Shown one piece after another: positions 6,311 to 12,715 of a DNA stretch of 14,960 nucleotides. Where the stretch lies: the NCBI GenBank assembly GCA_035254305.1, contig DATFAS010000250.1, positions 1 to 14,960 of the forward strand, written 5' to 3'. The notes under the pieces are model-generated. The model searched no databases and was not told the DNA's origin. It saw nothing but the letters and a program-made list of their open reading frames with translations. The translations under genes and the position numbers were made by a program. The stretch's first letter is position 1, and each line of letters opens with the position of its first letter. The DNA comes from DATFAS01 sp035254305 (lineage in GTDB: Bacteria; Bacillota; Bacilli; Aneurinibacillales; RAOX-1).

Positions 6311-8292
6311 ATCTTAAATTGGATAACTGCCTGATCTAGTGAATGGGCAAGCTTCGCTAAATCCTCTGCAGACTCTGACAATGTCACAACAACTGTCGAT
6401 TGTGTATGAACAGACGCAGTTACTTCTTGTGTGGCTGCAGCCGTCTGTTCAGAAAGAGCCGCCAGGTTACTAATCGCATTCGATACTTGATTCGTCATTT
6501 CACTCATCCGATCCGATACTGCCGCAACTTCGTTGGTATGATGAGCAATATCCCCAATAGAAGAGTTAATCTTCTCAAGTGAGCTAAGAATATCTCTCAC
6601 TGTCGTGGTACCTAGCTTTGCCTGTTGAACACTATCATTCATCGATTCAAGTGTATTCGTCGTTTCTCTTTGAATCTTCGATAGAATGAGGGTTATTTCT
6701 TCGGAAGCATGGTTTGATTGTTCTGCAAGCTTACGAACCTCATCTGCCACAACTGCAAATCCCTTCCCATGCTCTCCTGCCCTTGCAGCCTCTATCGCTG
6801 CATTAAGAGCAAGTAGATTCGTTTGTCTAGAGATCCCCATAATCAACGTGGTCATTTTTTCAATATCCTTTGTCTTTTCATGCAGGGACCAAACCTGCTC
6901 TGCTGATCTTCTTGCCATCTCTTGAATTTGGTCCATCTGAAGAGAAGCTTCTGCCACTCTTTCCATACTTTTTCTTGATTCCTGATTTAGGGAGTTTGTT
7001 AACTGATTGACATCATTAGCCTTCTGTGAAACAGCCTGGATTTCACTCTGAAGATGTTCTGTTTCATTGGCTACCTTCTCTACTTGCTGGGCTTGATTTT
7101 CATTACCCGAATAAAGCTCTCCCATAGTGGTTGCTACCTGATTTGCTCCATCTGCTATATTCTGAACGCCAGAGGCCAACTGCTCAGAAGCACCGAATAC
7201 CTCTTTTGCATTTTGTTGAGTGTTTACGATAAGTTCTCGTAGCTTAACAACCATGTCCTGAACTGAATGGCCTAAACGCTGGTACTCCTTAAATTTGGTT
7301 AGAATATTAACTCTCGAGGTTAAATCCCCTTGACTTACAAGGCTCGTTACTTTCACAAGTTCATCCATTGGCTTTACAAGCTTTAAGGAAATGTAATATG
7401 TTAATAAGGATGCAATCAATAGGAGTAACGCCCCGATTTGGATATCGCGAATAAGAACCTGATGACTTGCCGCTTTAATTTCACTTAATGGAAGCTGTAT
7501 GACAAGTGCCCACGAAACATTAGGGAAATAAGTCATGATTGGAGTATAGCTTCCTACATAAGATATTCCTTGTGAATCCCTAAACGACGTAGTTGCCTCT
7601 TGTTGTTGCAGTGCAGCTATAACAGCAGGCTCTGTTTGCACATTTACTTGTTTTACGACATAATCATCATAATTAGGATGAGCCAGCAGCACACCATTCT
7701 GATCTGTTAAGTAGGCAAACCCAACCTGCCCTACCTTAACGTCTTGAATAGTTCTCTCTAACCAATTTAGATTTAAATTTGTAGCAAATATTCCAATGTT
7801 TTTTGCATCCACTACGATGGGCAAGGCAATCGTAATCGTAGGTTGGTTGGTTTCTTTTGAGATGGTTGATCCGGAGATGGCTGCTTTTCCTTCCATAGCT
7901 ATCTTGAAATATTCTTGATCTGCAACATTTCCTAAAGCTCCACCATCATTTCGGGCTGTCATTTTACCAAATTCGTCTGTCACAAACATGGATTGTGTAG
8001 AGGAAAGCAGATGCCCAACCTTCTCTAGAAATTTAGCTTGCCTAGAAGGATCCATGGACAACAGATCGGGATCACTGGTCATTTGACTCATGGTTGTTTG
8101 AATCTCTAACAATTGATTTTCAATACCTATTTTTATTTCTTTTGCAAAAATTCTAGTCTCATTAGATGCCATATCTTGCTTATCTTTCGCCTTTTCTTGA
8201 TAAGCAAATGTACTATCTATAAATAAAGGAATGGCAATTAATATGACAATCATTCCAACTAAAAACCAACGTAAACTAATCAATTTTTTCAT
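6307..8292 (-). CDS. Methyl-accepting chemotaxis protein with dCache sensor
   Basis: Transmembrane chemoreceptor of 661 residues. Order: TM1 (8-30), extracytoplasmic double-Cache sensor (about 35-280), TM2 (286-306), HAMP (307-355), then a long cytoplasmic coiled-coil signalling domain (about 360-661). The highly conserved hairpin tip spans 484-520 and includes RQTNLLALNAAIEAARAGE and GFAVVADEVRKLAEQS, which contacts CheA and CheW. The membrane-distal Cache module contains EYFKIAMEGK; the typical amino-acid-binding R-x-W-Y pattern is not evident, so the ligand is unknown. There is no C-terminal CheR/CheB tether pentapeptide; the protein ends QAVIQFKI. The ATG is preceded by AGGGGGG about 8 nt upstream. 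It resembles the McpA/TlpB group. The gene is monocistronic, with a structured leader (8293-8409) and its own terminator. No SigD-type promoter was recognised, unusual for a Bacillus chemotaxis gene. Confidence 0.95.
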   Translation of the reverse strand: MKKLISLRWFLVGMIVILIAIPLFIDSTFAYQEKAKDKQDMASNETRIFAKEIKIGIENQLLEIQTTMSQMTSDPDLLSMDPSRQAKFLEKVGHLLSSTQSMFVTDEFGKMTARNDGGALGNVADQEYFKIAMEGKAAISGSTISKETNQPTITIALPIVVDAKNIGIFATNLNLNWLERTIQDVKVGQVGFAYLTDQNGVLLAHPNYDDYVVKQVNVQTEPAVIAALQQQEATTSFRDSQGISYVGSYTPIMTYFPNVSWALVIQLPLSEIKAASHQVLIRDIQIGALLLLIASLLTYYISLKLVKPMDELVKVTSLVSQGDLTSRVNILTKFKEYQRLGHSVQDMVVKLRELIVNTQQNAKEVFGASEQLASGVQNIADGANQVATTMGELYSGNENQAQQVEKVANETEHLQSEIQAVSQKANDVNQLTNSLNQESRKSMERVAEASLQMDQIQEMARRSAEQVWSLHEKTKDIEKMTTLIMGISRQTNLLALNAAIEAARAGEHGKGFAVVADEVRKLAEQSNHASEEITLILSKIQRETTNTLESMNDSVQQAKLGTTTVRDILSSLEKINSSIGDIAHHTNEVAAVSDRMSEMTNQVSNAISNLAALSEQTAAATQEVTASVHTQSTVVVTLSESAEDLAKLAHSLDQAVIQFKI

Positions 8293-8306
8293 TATGGACC
8301 CCCCTG

Positions 8307-8327
8307 CTGATTTCTTCCAAAAATCAG
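8307..8327 (-). promoter_or_regulatory. Hairpin beside the chemoreceptor ribosome binding site
   Basis: On the transcript, CTGATTT and AAATCAG pair perfectly (7 bp, 7-nt loop), ending only 1 nt before the AGGGGGG ribosome binding site. It could affect ribosome access or stabilise the leader. It is visible by base pairing only. Confidence 0.4.
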
Positions 8328-8346
8328 AATGGATGACTAATCGAAG

Positions 8347-8382
8347 AAAAAAATACTACGAATCCTATATGAGCTTCGTAGT
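8347..8382 (-). terminator. Terminator-like attenuator in the chemoreceptor leader
   Basis: Reading the minus strand, ACTACGAA (8382-8375) pairs with TTCGTAGT (8362-8355) around a 12-nt loop, followed by A and seven T (8353-8347). This has intrinsic-terminator form, yet lies between the candidate promoter and the start codon, 55 nt before the gene. Its first arm overlaps a competing hairpin, TAGTC (8393-8389) with GACTA (8383-8379). Mutually exclusive hairpins of this sort are typical of riboswitch or attenuation control. The leader does not match the c-di-GMP-I consensus found before some chemoreceptor genes. Confidence 0.55.
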
Positions 8383-8415
8383 CGCCTAGACTAAAAATAG
8401 TATAAATCTACTTTT

Positions 8416-8445
8416 ATTATAAATTCTAAAAAGAATACAAGTAAA
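8416..8445 (-). promoter_or_regulatory. Candidate SigA promoter of the chemoreceptor gene
   Basis: On the minus strand TTTACT (8445-8440) is followed after 18 bp by a perfect TATAAT (8421-8416). Transcription would start near 8409, giving a leader of about 117 nt that contains the attenuator. The same TTTACT -35 is seen in the rib promoter. Confidence 0.5.
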
Positions 8446-8453
8446 CAACAAAT

Positions 8454-8489
8454 GCCACTTCTATCCAGAATCAGTAGTACAAAAGTGGC
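8454..8489. repeat. Inverted repeat between the chemoreceptor and marR promoters
   Basis: GCCACTT (8454-8460) and AAGTGGC (8483-8489) form a perfect 7-bp inverted repeat with a 22-bp spacer. It lies upstream of both divergent promoters. The spacing suits either a hairpin or two half-sites about 29 bp apart centre to centre. No T run follows on either strand, so it does not look like a terminator. Confidence 0.4.
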
Positions 8490-8522
8490 GAATTTGTGTA
8501 ATTTCATCCAACTTGTTACCTA

Positions 8523-8551
8523 TTGACGAATAGTTGTATTCCCAATAGAAT
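8523..8551 (+). promoter_or_regulatory. SigA-type promoter of the MarR regulator gene
   Basis: TTGACG (8523-8528) and TAGAAT (8546-8551) are separated by 17 bp, close to the SigA consensus. A second possible pair, TTGTAT (8534-8539) with CATTAT (8557-8562), also has 17-bp spacing. No clear MarR palindrome overlaps either pair, although short symmetric pieces (ATGCAT, GTATAC) are present. Confidence 0.6.
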
Positions 8552-8598
8552 TTATGCATTATACATTTATTTTAGTATACACAGGAGGGTGAAAAGCA

Positions 8599-9057
8599 TT
8601 GAAACAGGAAGAAATTTCTCAACTCCATCTTAACATTCAGAAGTCCATTCGTTTATTCCATTTACTTGATCAGAACGTAACTCCTTGCGGATTTCATCTA
8701 TCCCCTTCACAAGTATTTGCCCTACAAGAATTAGAGGCTGAAACAACCACGATTGGTGAGCTTTCAGATAAGCTTTTATTAGAACGGAGTACCGTAAGCC
8801 GCTTGGTGGATGGTTTAGTGAAGGGGGGGTTTATTACCAGAGAACTAAATGAAGATAACCGACGTGAGGTTTTAGTATCCTTATCTGATAAAGGGAGAAA
8901 GTCCCTACACCATGTGCTTGAACAATCATTCCATTTTTATGAATCTATTCTTGAACAGCTAACCGATTACGAACAGAGTCAGATTCTTCAAGGAATGGAA
9001 TTATTTACTCAATCGTTATTCAAATATAGGGAGAAGAAGAAACATACACATCCTTAA
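8599..9057 (+). CDS. MarR-family transcriptional regulator
   Basis: Predicted dimeric DNA-binding repressor of 152 residues, the usual MarR length. N-terminal helices (1-35) and C-terminal helices (105-145) form the dimer interface; the winged helix-turn-helix lies at about 37-100. The recognition helix reads RSTVSRLVDGLVKGGFI (63-79), and the wing NEDNRREVLVSLSDKG (84-99) is the family's charged hairpin. One cysteine (C30) is present, not in the extreme N-terminal position used by the OhrR peroxide sensors, so redox sensing is not implied. The TTG at 8599 is supported by AGGAGG (8583-8588) 10 nt upstream. No co-transcribed target gene follows: the next + strand gene is purF, beyond the convergent tnrA. 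Target genes and effector are unknown. Confidence 0.9.
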   Translation: MKQEEISQLHLNIQKSIRLFHLLDQNVTPCGFHLSPSQVFALQELEAETTTIGELSDKLLLERSTVSRLVDGLVKGGFITRELNEDNRREVLVSLSDKGRKSLHHVLEQSFHFYESILEQLTDYEQSQILQGMELFTQSLFKYREKKKHTHP

Positions 9058-9070
9058 ACATTAGACAGGG

Positions 9071-9364
9071 TTATTTTCTAAGATTAAATGCAGCATTAAT
9101 TTGTCCGCGCAGCATTTTATTCCGTACATCATTCGTCATCTTACTTTCCTGCTTAATTTCATAAGTCTGCATCCCATCTTCAATCTTATTTGCAATATCA
9201 ACAAGCCTCTCCACATCTGAAAAGGAGTATTTTCTCGTCCCACCCTTTGATCGTTCTGGGAATATTAATTTTCTTTCCTCATAATATCGAATTTGTCTCT
9301 CAGAGAGGCCTGTTAGCTCACTAACAACTCCTATCGTGATCACTTTTCTATCCTTGTAATTCAT
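9071..9364 (-). CDS. tnrA: MerR-family nitrogen regulator TnrA
   Basis: Global nitrogen regulator active under nitrogen limitation, 97 residues (B. subtilis TnrA is 110). A MerR-type winged helix (about 9-65) contains GVVSELTGLSERQIRYYEER and the wing GGTRKYSFSDVERLVDIAN, which agrees with TnrA much better than with GlnR. The short C-terminal tail MLRGQINAAFNLRK corresponds to the TnrA tail that binds feedback-inhibited glutamine synthetase; hydrophobic positions L85, I89 and F93 match those known to matter in B. subtilis. The ATG at 9364 has AAGGAGG 6 nt upstream; an in-frame extension to 9445 lacks a binding site and would cross the promoter. A perfect TnrA box lies upstream, consistent with autoactivation. 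Only 13 bp separate its stop from the convergent marR stop. glnR and glnA are not in the window. Confidence 0.93.
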   Translation of the reverse strand: MNYKDRKVITIGVVSELTGLSERQIRYYEERKLIFPERSKGGTRKYSFSDVERLVDIANKIEDGMQTYEIKQESKMTNDVRNKMLRGQINAAFNLRK

Positions 9365-9412
9365 CGGTAGCCTCCTTGTTGATTCCTTTTCTTCAATGTT
9401 AGTTTTCATTAC

Positions 9413-9441
9413 ATTATATACGTGAACAATAGCTGAAGTCA
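9413..9441 (-). promoter_or_regulatory. Promoter of tnrA
   Basis: A perfect -10 TATAAT (9418-9413) is preceded at 17 bp by only a weak -35, TGACTT (9441-9436), as expected for an activator-dependent promoter. Transcription would start near 9406. Confidence 0.6.
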
Positions 9442-9448
9442 TCACTTA

Positions 9449-9465
9449 TGTTAGATATTCTAACA
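9449..9465. promoter_or_regulatory. TnrA/GlnR box
   Basis: TGTTAGATATTCTAACA is a perfect dyad (one central base) and fits the established TGTNA-N7-TNACA core of TnrA/GlnR sites. Its centre (9457) is about 51 bp upstream of the predicted tnrA start point, the position from which TnrA activates known promoters. It is also about 116 bp upstream of the purF start codon, so an effect on purF is possible but unproven. Confidence 0.85.
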
Positions 9466-9481
9466 CAGACAATCTATCTCC

Positions 9482-9509
9482 AATAGGTTTCCTATATCTC
9501 AAAATAGGT
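9482..9509 (+). repeat. AATAGGT direct repeats upstream of purF
   Basis: AATAGGT occurs at 9482-9488 and 9503-9509, exactly 21 bp apart or two helical turns. The first copy also forms an inverted repeat with CCTAT at 9491-9495. No convincing purF promoter or known PurR box was seen; the best pair is TTTCCT (9488-9493) with AATACT (9510-9515), which the repeats would overlap. Possible operator, by inference. Confidence 0.3.
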
Positions 9510-9572
9510 AATACTGAAGGAAGAGAAAAATTCACTTTCCCGTTAGGGAATGGACCTTGGAGGTAAGTAACG

Positions 9573-10952
9573 TTGACTTCTGATTTACGGGAAAAGTGTG
9601 GAGTTTTTGGGATCTTTAATCATCCGAAAGCGGCTGATTTAACCTATTATGGTTTACATGCCCTACAGCATCGCGGACAAGAAAGTGCTGGAATTGTAGT
9701 TAGTGACGGGAAGACCTTCCGTTATCACAGAGATATGGGACTTGTTACCAAAGTCTTTACACGATCGATTCTTGATCGATTAAAAGGTAATATGGCAATT
9801 GGACATGTTCGCTATTCTACATCTGGAGAGAGCATGATTCGCAATGCTCAACCTCTTGTCTTTAAATATCGTGAGGGAGACTTGGCCATTGCGCATAATG
9901 GGAACTTAGTAAATGCAAGCCTTGAACGTAAGATCCTCCACGAACAAGGTAGTATTTTTCAAACCACAACAGATACTGAAATCATTGCCCATCTTCTTGC
10001 ACGTTCTGCCAAAAAGACGATTGAGGATGCGTCTCCTGATGTACTTGCTAAAATCGATGGAGCTTTTGCATTACTTATGATGACGGAAAAAAAGATGGTG
10101 ATTGCCCTGGATCGTCATGGATTACGACCTCTTACTCTAGGGAAGCTAGGCGACTCCGTCATCGCAGCATCGGAAACATGCGCACTAGATGCAATGGGAG
10201 CCAAATATTGGAGAGAGGTTGAACCAGGTGAGTGGTTAGCCATTGATGAAAGTGGGGTCAAATCCGGTCGCTTCGCTCCTCACGAAAAGCTTTCTCTTTG
10301 TTCCTTTGAGTTTGTCTATTTTGCTCGTGCTGATAGCATCATACATGGAAAGAGTGTCTTAACCACCAGGAAGGCATTAGGTAAAAATCTAGCAAAAGAA
10401 CATCCTGTTGATGCAGACATAGTTGTTGCTGTTCCTGATTCAAGCATCCCTTCTGCAATTGGCTTTTCCCAAGAATCCGGTATACCTTATGAAATGGGTT
10501 TAATTAAGAATCCTTATGTAGGCCGGTCTTTTATCGAACCCACTCAGGAGCTGCGAGAATTAGCCGTTCGGCTGAAATTAAGTGCGGTACGTGATTTACT
10601 CGAAGGAAAACGAGTGGTTTTGGTGGATGATTCAATCGTACGTGGGACGACAAGTCGGAGAATTGTTCAATTACTTCGTGATGCAGGGGCTAAAGAGGTT
10701 CATGTCCGAATTAGCTCGCCACAGGTTCGTAATCCATGCTTCTATGGGATAGATATGCCGACGAGGGAGGAATTACTTGCCAATCAATGGGATGCTGAGC
10801 ATGCTATGGGTCGTGCTATTGGAGCAGATACACTTGCTTTTCTCAGTCAAGAAGGTTTGTTGAAAGCGGTAGATATAGATCTAGTAGACACCCCTAATCG
10901 CTGTGTGGCTTGTTTTAGTGGAGCCTACCCCACTCATTTATATCTAAAATAA
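9573..10952 (+). CDS. purF: Amidophosphoribosyltransferase (glutamine PRPP amidotransferase)
   Basis: Catalyses the first committed step of purine synthesis, PRPP plus glutamine to phosphoribosylamine, in the cytoplasm; 459 residues. An eight-residue propeptide (MTSDLREK) precedes the nucleophile C9 (CGVFGI), which becomes the N-terminus on processing. The Ntn glutaminase domain (9-240) includes LQHRGQESAG, GHVRYSTSG and AHNGNLVNA; the phosphoribosyltransferase domain (about 250-430) includes the PRPP motif VVLVDDSIVRGTTSRR. C243, C389, C444 and C447 correspond to the four [4Fe-4S] ligands of the B. subtilis enzyme. The TTG start has GGAGGT 8 nt upstream. It is somewhat shorter at the C-terminus than B. 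subtilis PurF (476). Notably it stands alone instead of within a pur operon, divergent from tnrA, so it could be the sole relocated purF or a second copy. All catalytic features are intact. Confidence 0.93.
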   Translation: MTSDLREKCGVFGIFNHPKAADLTYYGLHALQHRGQESAGIVVSDGKTFRYHRDMGLVTKVFTRSILDRLKGNMAIGHVRYSTSGESMIRNAQPLVFKYREGDLAIAHNGNLVNASLERKILHEQGSIFQTTTDTEIIAHLLARSAKKTIEDASPDVLAKIDGAFALLMMTEKKMVIALDRHGLRPLTLGKLGDSVIAASETCALDAMGAKYWREVEPGEWLAIDESGVKSGRFAPHEKLSLCSFEFVYFARADSIIHGKSVLTTRKALGKNLAKEHPVDADIVVAVPDSSIPSAIGFSQESGIPYEMGLIKNPYVGRSFIEPTQELRELAVRLKLSAVRDLLEGKRVVLVDDSIVRGTTSRRIVQLLRDAGAKEVHVRISSPQVRNPCFYGIDMPTREELLANQWDAEHAMGRAIGADTLAFLSQEGLLKAVDIDLVDTPNRCVACFSGAYPTHLYLK

Positions 10953-10955
10953 TTA

Positions 10956-10998
10956 AAGGCTGGCCAAGAGAACTTGTATAAACTCCTCAGCCAGCCTT
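10956..10998. terminator. Hairpin between convergent purF and the rib operon
   Basis: AAGGCTGGC (10956-10964) pairs perfectly with GCCAGCCTT (10990-10998), a 9-bp G+C-rich stem with a 25-nt loop. It lies just after the purF stop and just after the ribH stop on the other strand. The flanks (GTTTATTATCC on +, TAATTATTTTAG on -) are T-rich but not clean runs, so a bidirectional terminator of moderate strength is likely. Confidence 0.65.
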
Positions 10999-11003
10999 GT
11001 TTA

Positions 11004-11471
11004 TTATCCAATTTGCTTTGTTAAATTAGCCATTTCAATCGCCGCTGCTGCAGCTTCCCAGCCCTTATTGCCCGCTTTCGTACCCGCACGTTCAATCGCC
11101 TGTTCAATCGAGTCTGTGGTTAATACTCCGAAGATGGTTGGTATTCCTGTTTGCAGCCCAATCGCTGAAACCCCTTTAGCTACTTCATTACATACGTAAT
11201 CAAAATGAGGAGTAGCTCCTCTAATAACCGTTCCCAAGGTTATAACCGCATCATATCGACCACTCTCTGCCATCTTCTTCGTGATCAGAGGGATTTCGAA
11301 TGCCCCTGGCACCCAGGCTACTTCCACATCCTGCTCTTCTACACCATGTCTTTTCAGAGCATCCAAGGCTCCACCCAATAACTTCGATGTAATAAACTCA
11401 TTAAACCTACCTACCACAATACCTACTTTAAGTCCTGTACCAACTAAATGTCCCTCAAATGTCTTATGCAT
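11004..11471 (-). CDS. ribH: 6,7-dimethyl-8-ribityllumazine synthase
   Basis: Condenses 5-amino-6-ribitylamino-uracil with 3,4-dihydroxy-2-butanone 4-phosphate to give lumazine, the penultimate step to riboflavin. At 155 residues it has the usual length of subunits that form icosahedral 60-mers. Motifs: GRFNEFIT (21-28), substrate-binding WVPGAFEIP (53-61), TLGTVIRGATPHFDYV (78-93) with catalytic H89, and the C-terminal phosphate-binding stretch with TIFGVLTTDSIEQAIERAG. The ATG at 11471 has an AGGAGAAGAGAG-type ribosome binding site directly upstream. It is the last gene of the rib operon, 20 bp after ribBA, and is followed by the hairpin shared with purF. In Bacillus the capsid can enclose riboflavin synthase, encoded two genes upstream. 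Confidence 0.97.
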   Translation of the reverse strand: MHKTFEGHLVGTGLKVGIVVGRFNEFITSKLLGGALDALKRHGVEEQDVEVAWVPGAFEIPLITKKMAESGRYDAVITLGTVIRGATPHFDYVCNEVAKGVSAIGLQTGIPTIFGVLTTDSIEQAIERAGTKAGNKGWEAAAAAIEMANLTKQIG

Positions 11472-11491
11472 TCTCTCTTCTCCTCGATTCC

Positions 11492-12685
11492 TTATAAACT
11501 TAATAGATGACCAAGCTTATTCTTCTTGGTTGTTAGGTAATACTCGTTATCCTTGTTTGCTGTAATCTGAATAGGAACTCGTTCCACTACCTCCAAGCCA
11601 TATCCGTTCAATCCTTTAATCTTTCTAGGATTATTCGTCATTAACTTGATTTTTCTAACTCCAAGATCCTTAAGGATTTGGGCACCAATTCCATACTCTC
11701 GAAGGTCCGGTGCAAACCCAAGCTGTTCGTTGGCTTCTACTGTATCAAACCCTTGTTCCTGCAGCTTGTAGGCTTTCAACTTATTAATTAACCCAATCCC
11801 ACGCCCCTCTTGACGCATATATAGAAGAATTCCTTTCCCTTCTTCTTCGATCTGTTCAAGTGCCCGGTTGAGCTGTGGTCCACAATCACAACGATGAGAA
11901 TGGAATACATCCCCTGTTAAACACTCGGAATGTACTCTAACAAGAGTTGGCTCCTCAGGATTAATCGTCCCTTTAACGAGTGCAATATGTTCCTGATTAT
12001 TCACCTGATTCGTATACGCCACCGCACGGAACTCACCAGCATCGGTTGGAAGTGAGATTTCCACTTCTCTTGTGATCAACATCTCCTGGTGGGTGCGATA
12101 GTTAATGAGATCTGCAATCGAAATGATTTTAAGCCCAAATGTTTTTGCAATCTCAAGTAGATCAGGTAGTCTTGCCATGGTTCCGTCTTCTTTAATGATT
12201 TCACAAATCACTCCCGCAGGATAGGCTCCTGCTAGTCGGGCTAAATCAACGGCAGCTTCGGTGTGCCCTGCTCTTCTAAGCACTCCTCCATCCTTAGCAA
12301 CCAATGGGAAGATATGGCCTGGGCGTTTGAAATGCTCTGCCTCTCTAGAAGGATCAAGTAGGTCATGAATGGTCTTTGCCCTCTCGAAGGCTGATATCCC
12401 TGTTGAGGTCCCTACAGCGTCAACAGAAACCGTAAAGGCCGTTCCGTGTGAATCCGTATTCTTCGATACCATTGGGACAAGATTTAATTCTCTTGCCCGT
12501 TCCTGTGTAATCGGGACGCAAACAAGCCCTTTTGCATGTGTAATCATAAAATTAATCGTTTCTGGTGTTGTTTTTTCCGCTAGGGCAATAAGGTCACCTT
12601 CATTTTCTCGATCCTCATCATCAACAACAATGACTGATTTTCCTTCTCTTAAATCTGATAGAGCCTCCTCAATGGTATGAAACAT
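11492..12685 (-). CDS. ribBA: Bifunctional 3,4-DHBP synthase / GTP cyclohydrolase II
   Basis: Fusion enzyme that makes both starting units of riboflavin, 397 residues. The N-terminal RibB domain (1-200) converts ribulose 5-phosphate to 3,4-dihydroxy-2-butanone 4-phosphate; it shows the acidic metal/substrate loop VDDEDRENEGD (21-31) and the RAGHTEAAVDLARLAG segment (138-153). The C-terminal RibA domain (about 203-397) opens GTP; its zinc ligands C255, C266 and C268 are in ECLTGDVFHSHRCDCGPQL, followed by YMRQEGRGIGL (289-299) with the catalytic arginine region. Both halves have their key residues, so both activities should be present. The ATG at 12685 has GGGGAGGA 5 nt upstream, and the gap from ribE is 30 bp. 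Length equals that of B. subtilis RibA (398). Confidence 0.97.
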   Translation of the reverse strand: MFHTIEEALSDLREGKSVIVVDDEDRENEGDLIALAEKTTPETINFMITHAKGLVCVPITQERARELNLVPMVSKNTDSHGTAFTVSVDAVGTSTGISAFERAKTIHDLLDPSREAEHFKRPGHIFPLVAKDGGVLRRAGHTEAAVDLARLAGAYPAGVICEIIKEDGTMARLPDLLEIAKTFGLKIISIADLINYRTHQEMLITREVEISLPTDAGEFRAVAYTNQVNNQEHIALVKGTINPEEPTLVRVHSECLTGDVFHSHRCDCGPQLNRALEQIEEEGKGILLYMRQEGRGIGLINKLKAYKLQEQGFDTVEANEQLGFAPDLREYGIGAQILKDLGVRKIKLMTNNPRKIKGLNGYGLEVVERVPIQITANKDNEYYLTTKKNKLGHLLSL

Positions 12686-12715
12686 AGTATCCTCCCCTTT
12701 TCTTCCTTTACTATT

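Noticed and set aside
8293..8421. c-di-GMP or preQ1 riboswitch in the chemoreceptor leader
   Set aside because: The conserved blocks of these aptamers could not be found; only generic attenuator-type hairpins are supported.
9071..9364. GlnR instead of TnrA
   Set aside because: The short length, the SELTGLSERQIRYYEERKL helix and the brief tail MLRGQINAAF follow TnrA; GlnR has a longer C-terminal region.
9365..9445. N-terminal extension of TnrA to 9445
   Set aside because: It would run through the tnrA promoter and lacks a ribosome binding site; AAGGAGG sits correctly before the ATG at 9364.
11281..11565. Open frames antisense to the rib genes, including 12369-12680 and 13959-14249
   Set aside because: They are shadows of highly conserved coding sequence on the other strand, without ribosome binding sites or recognisable protein features.
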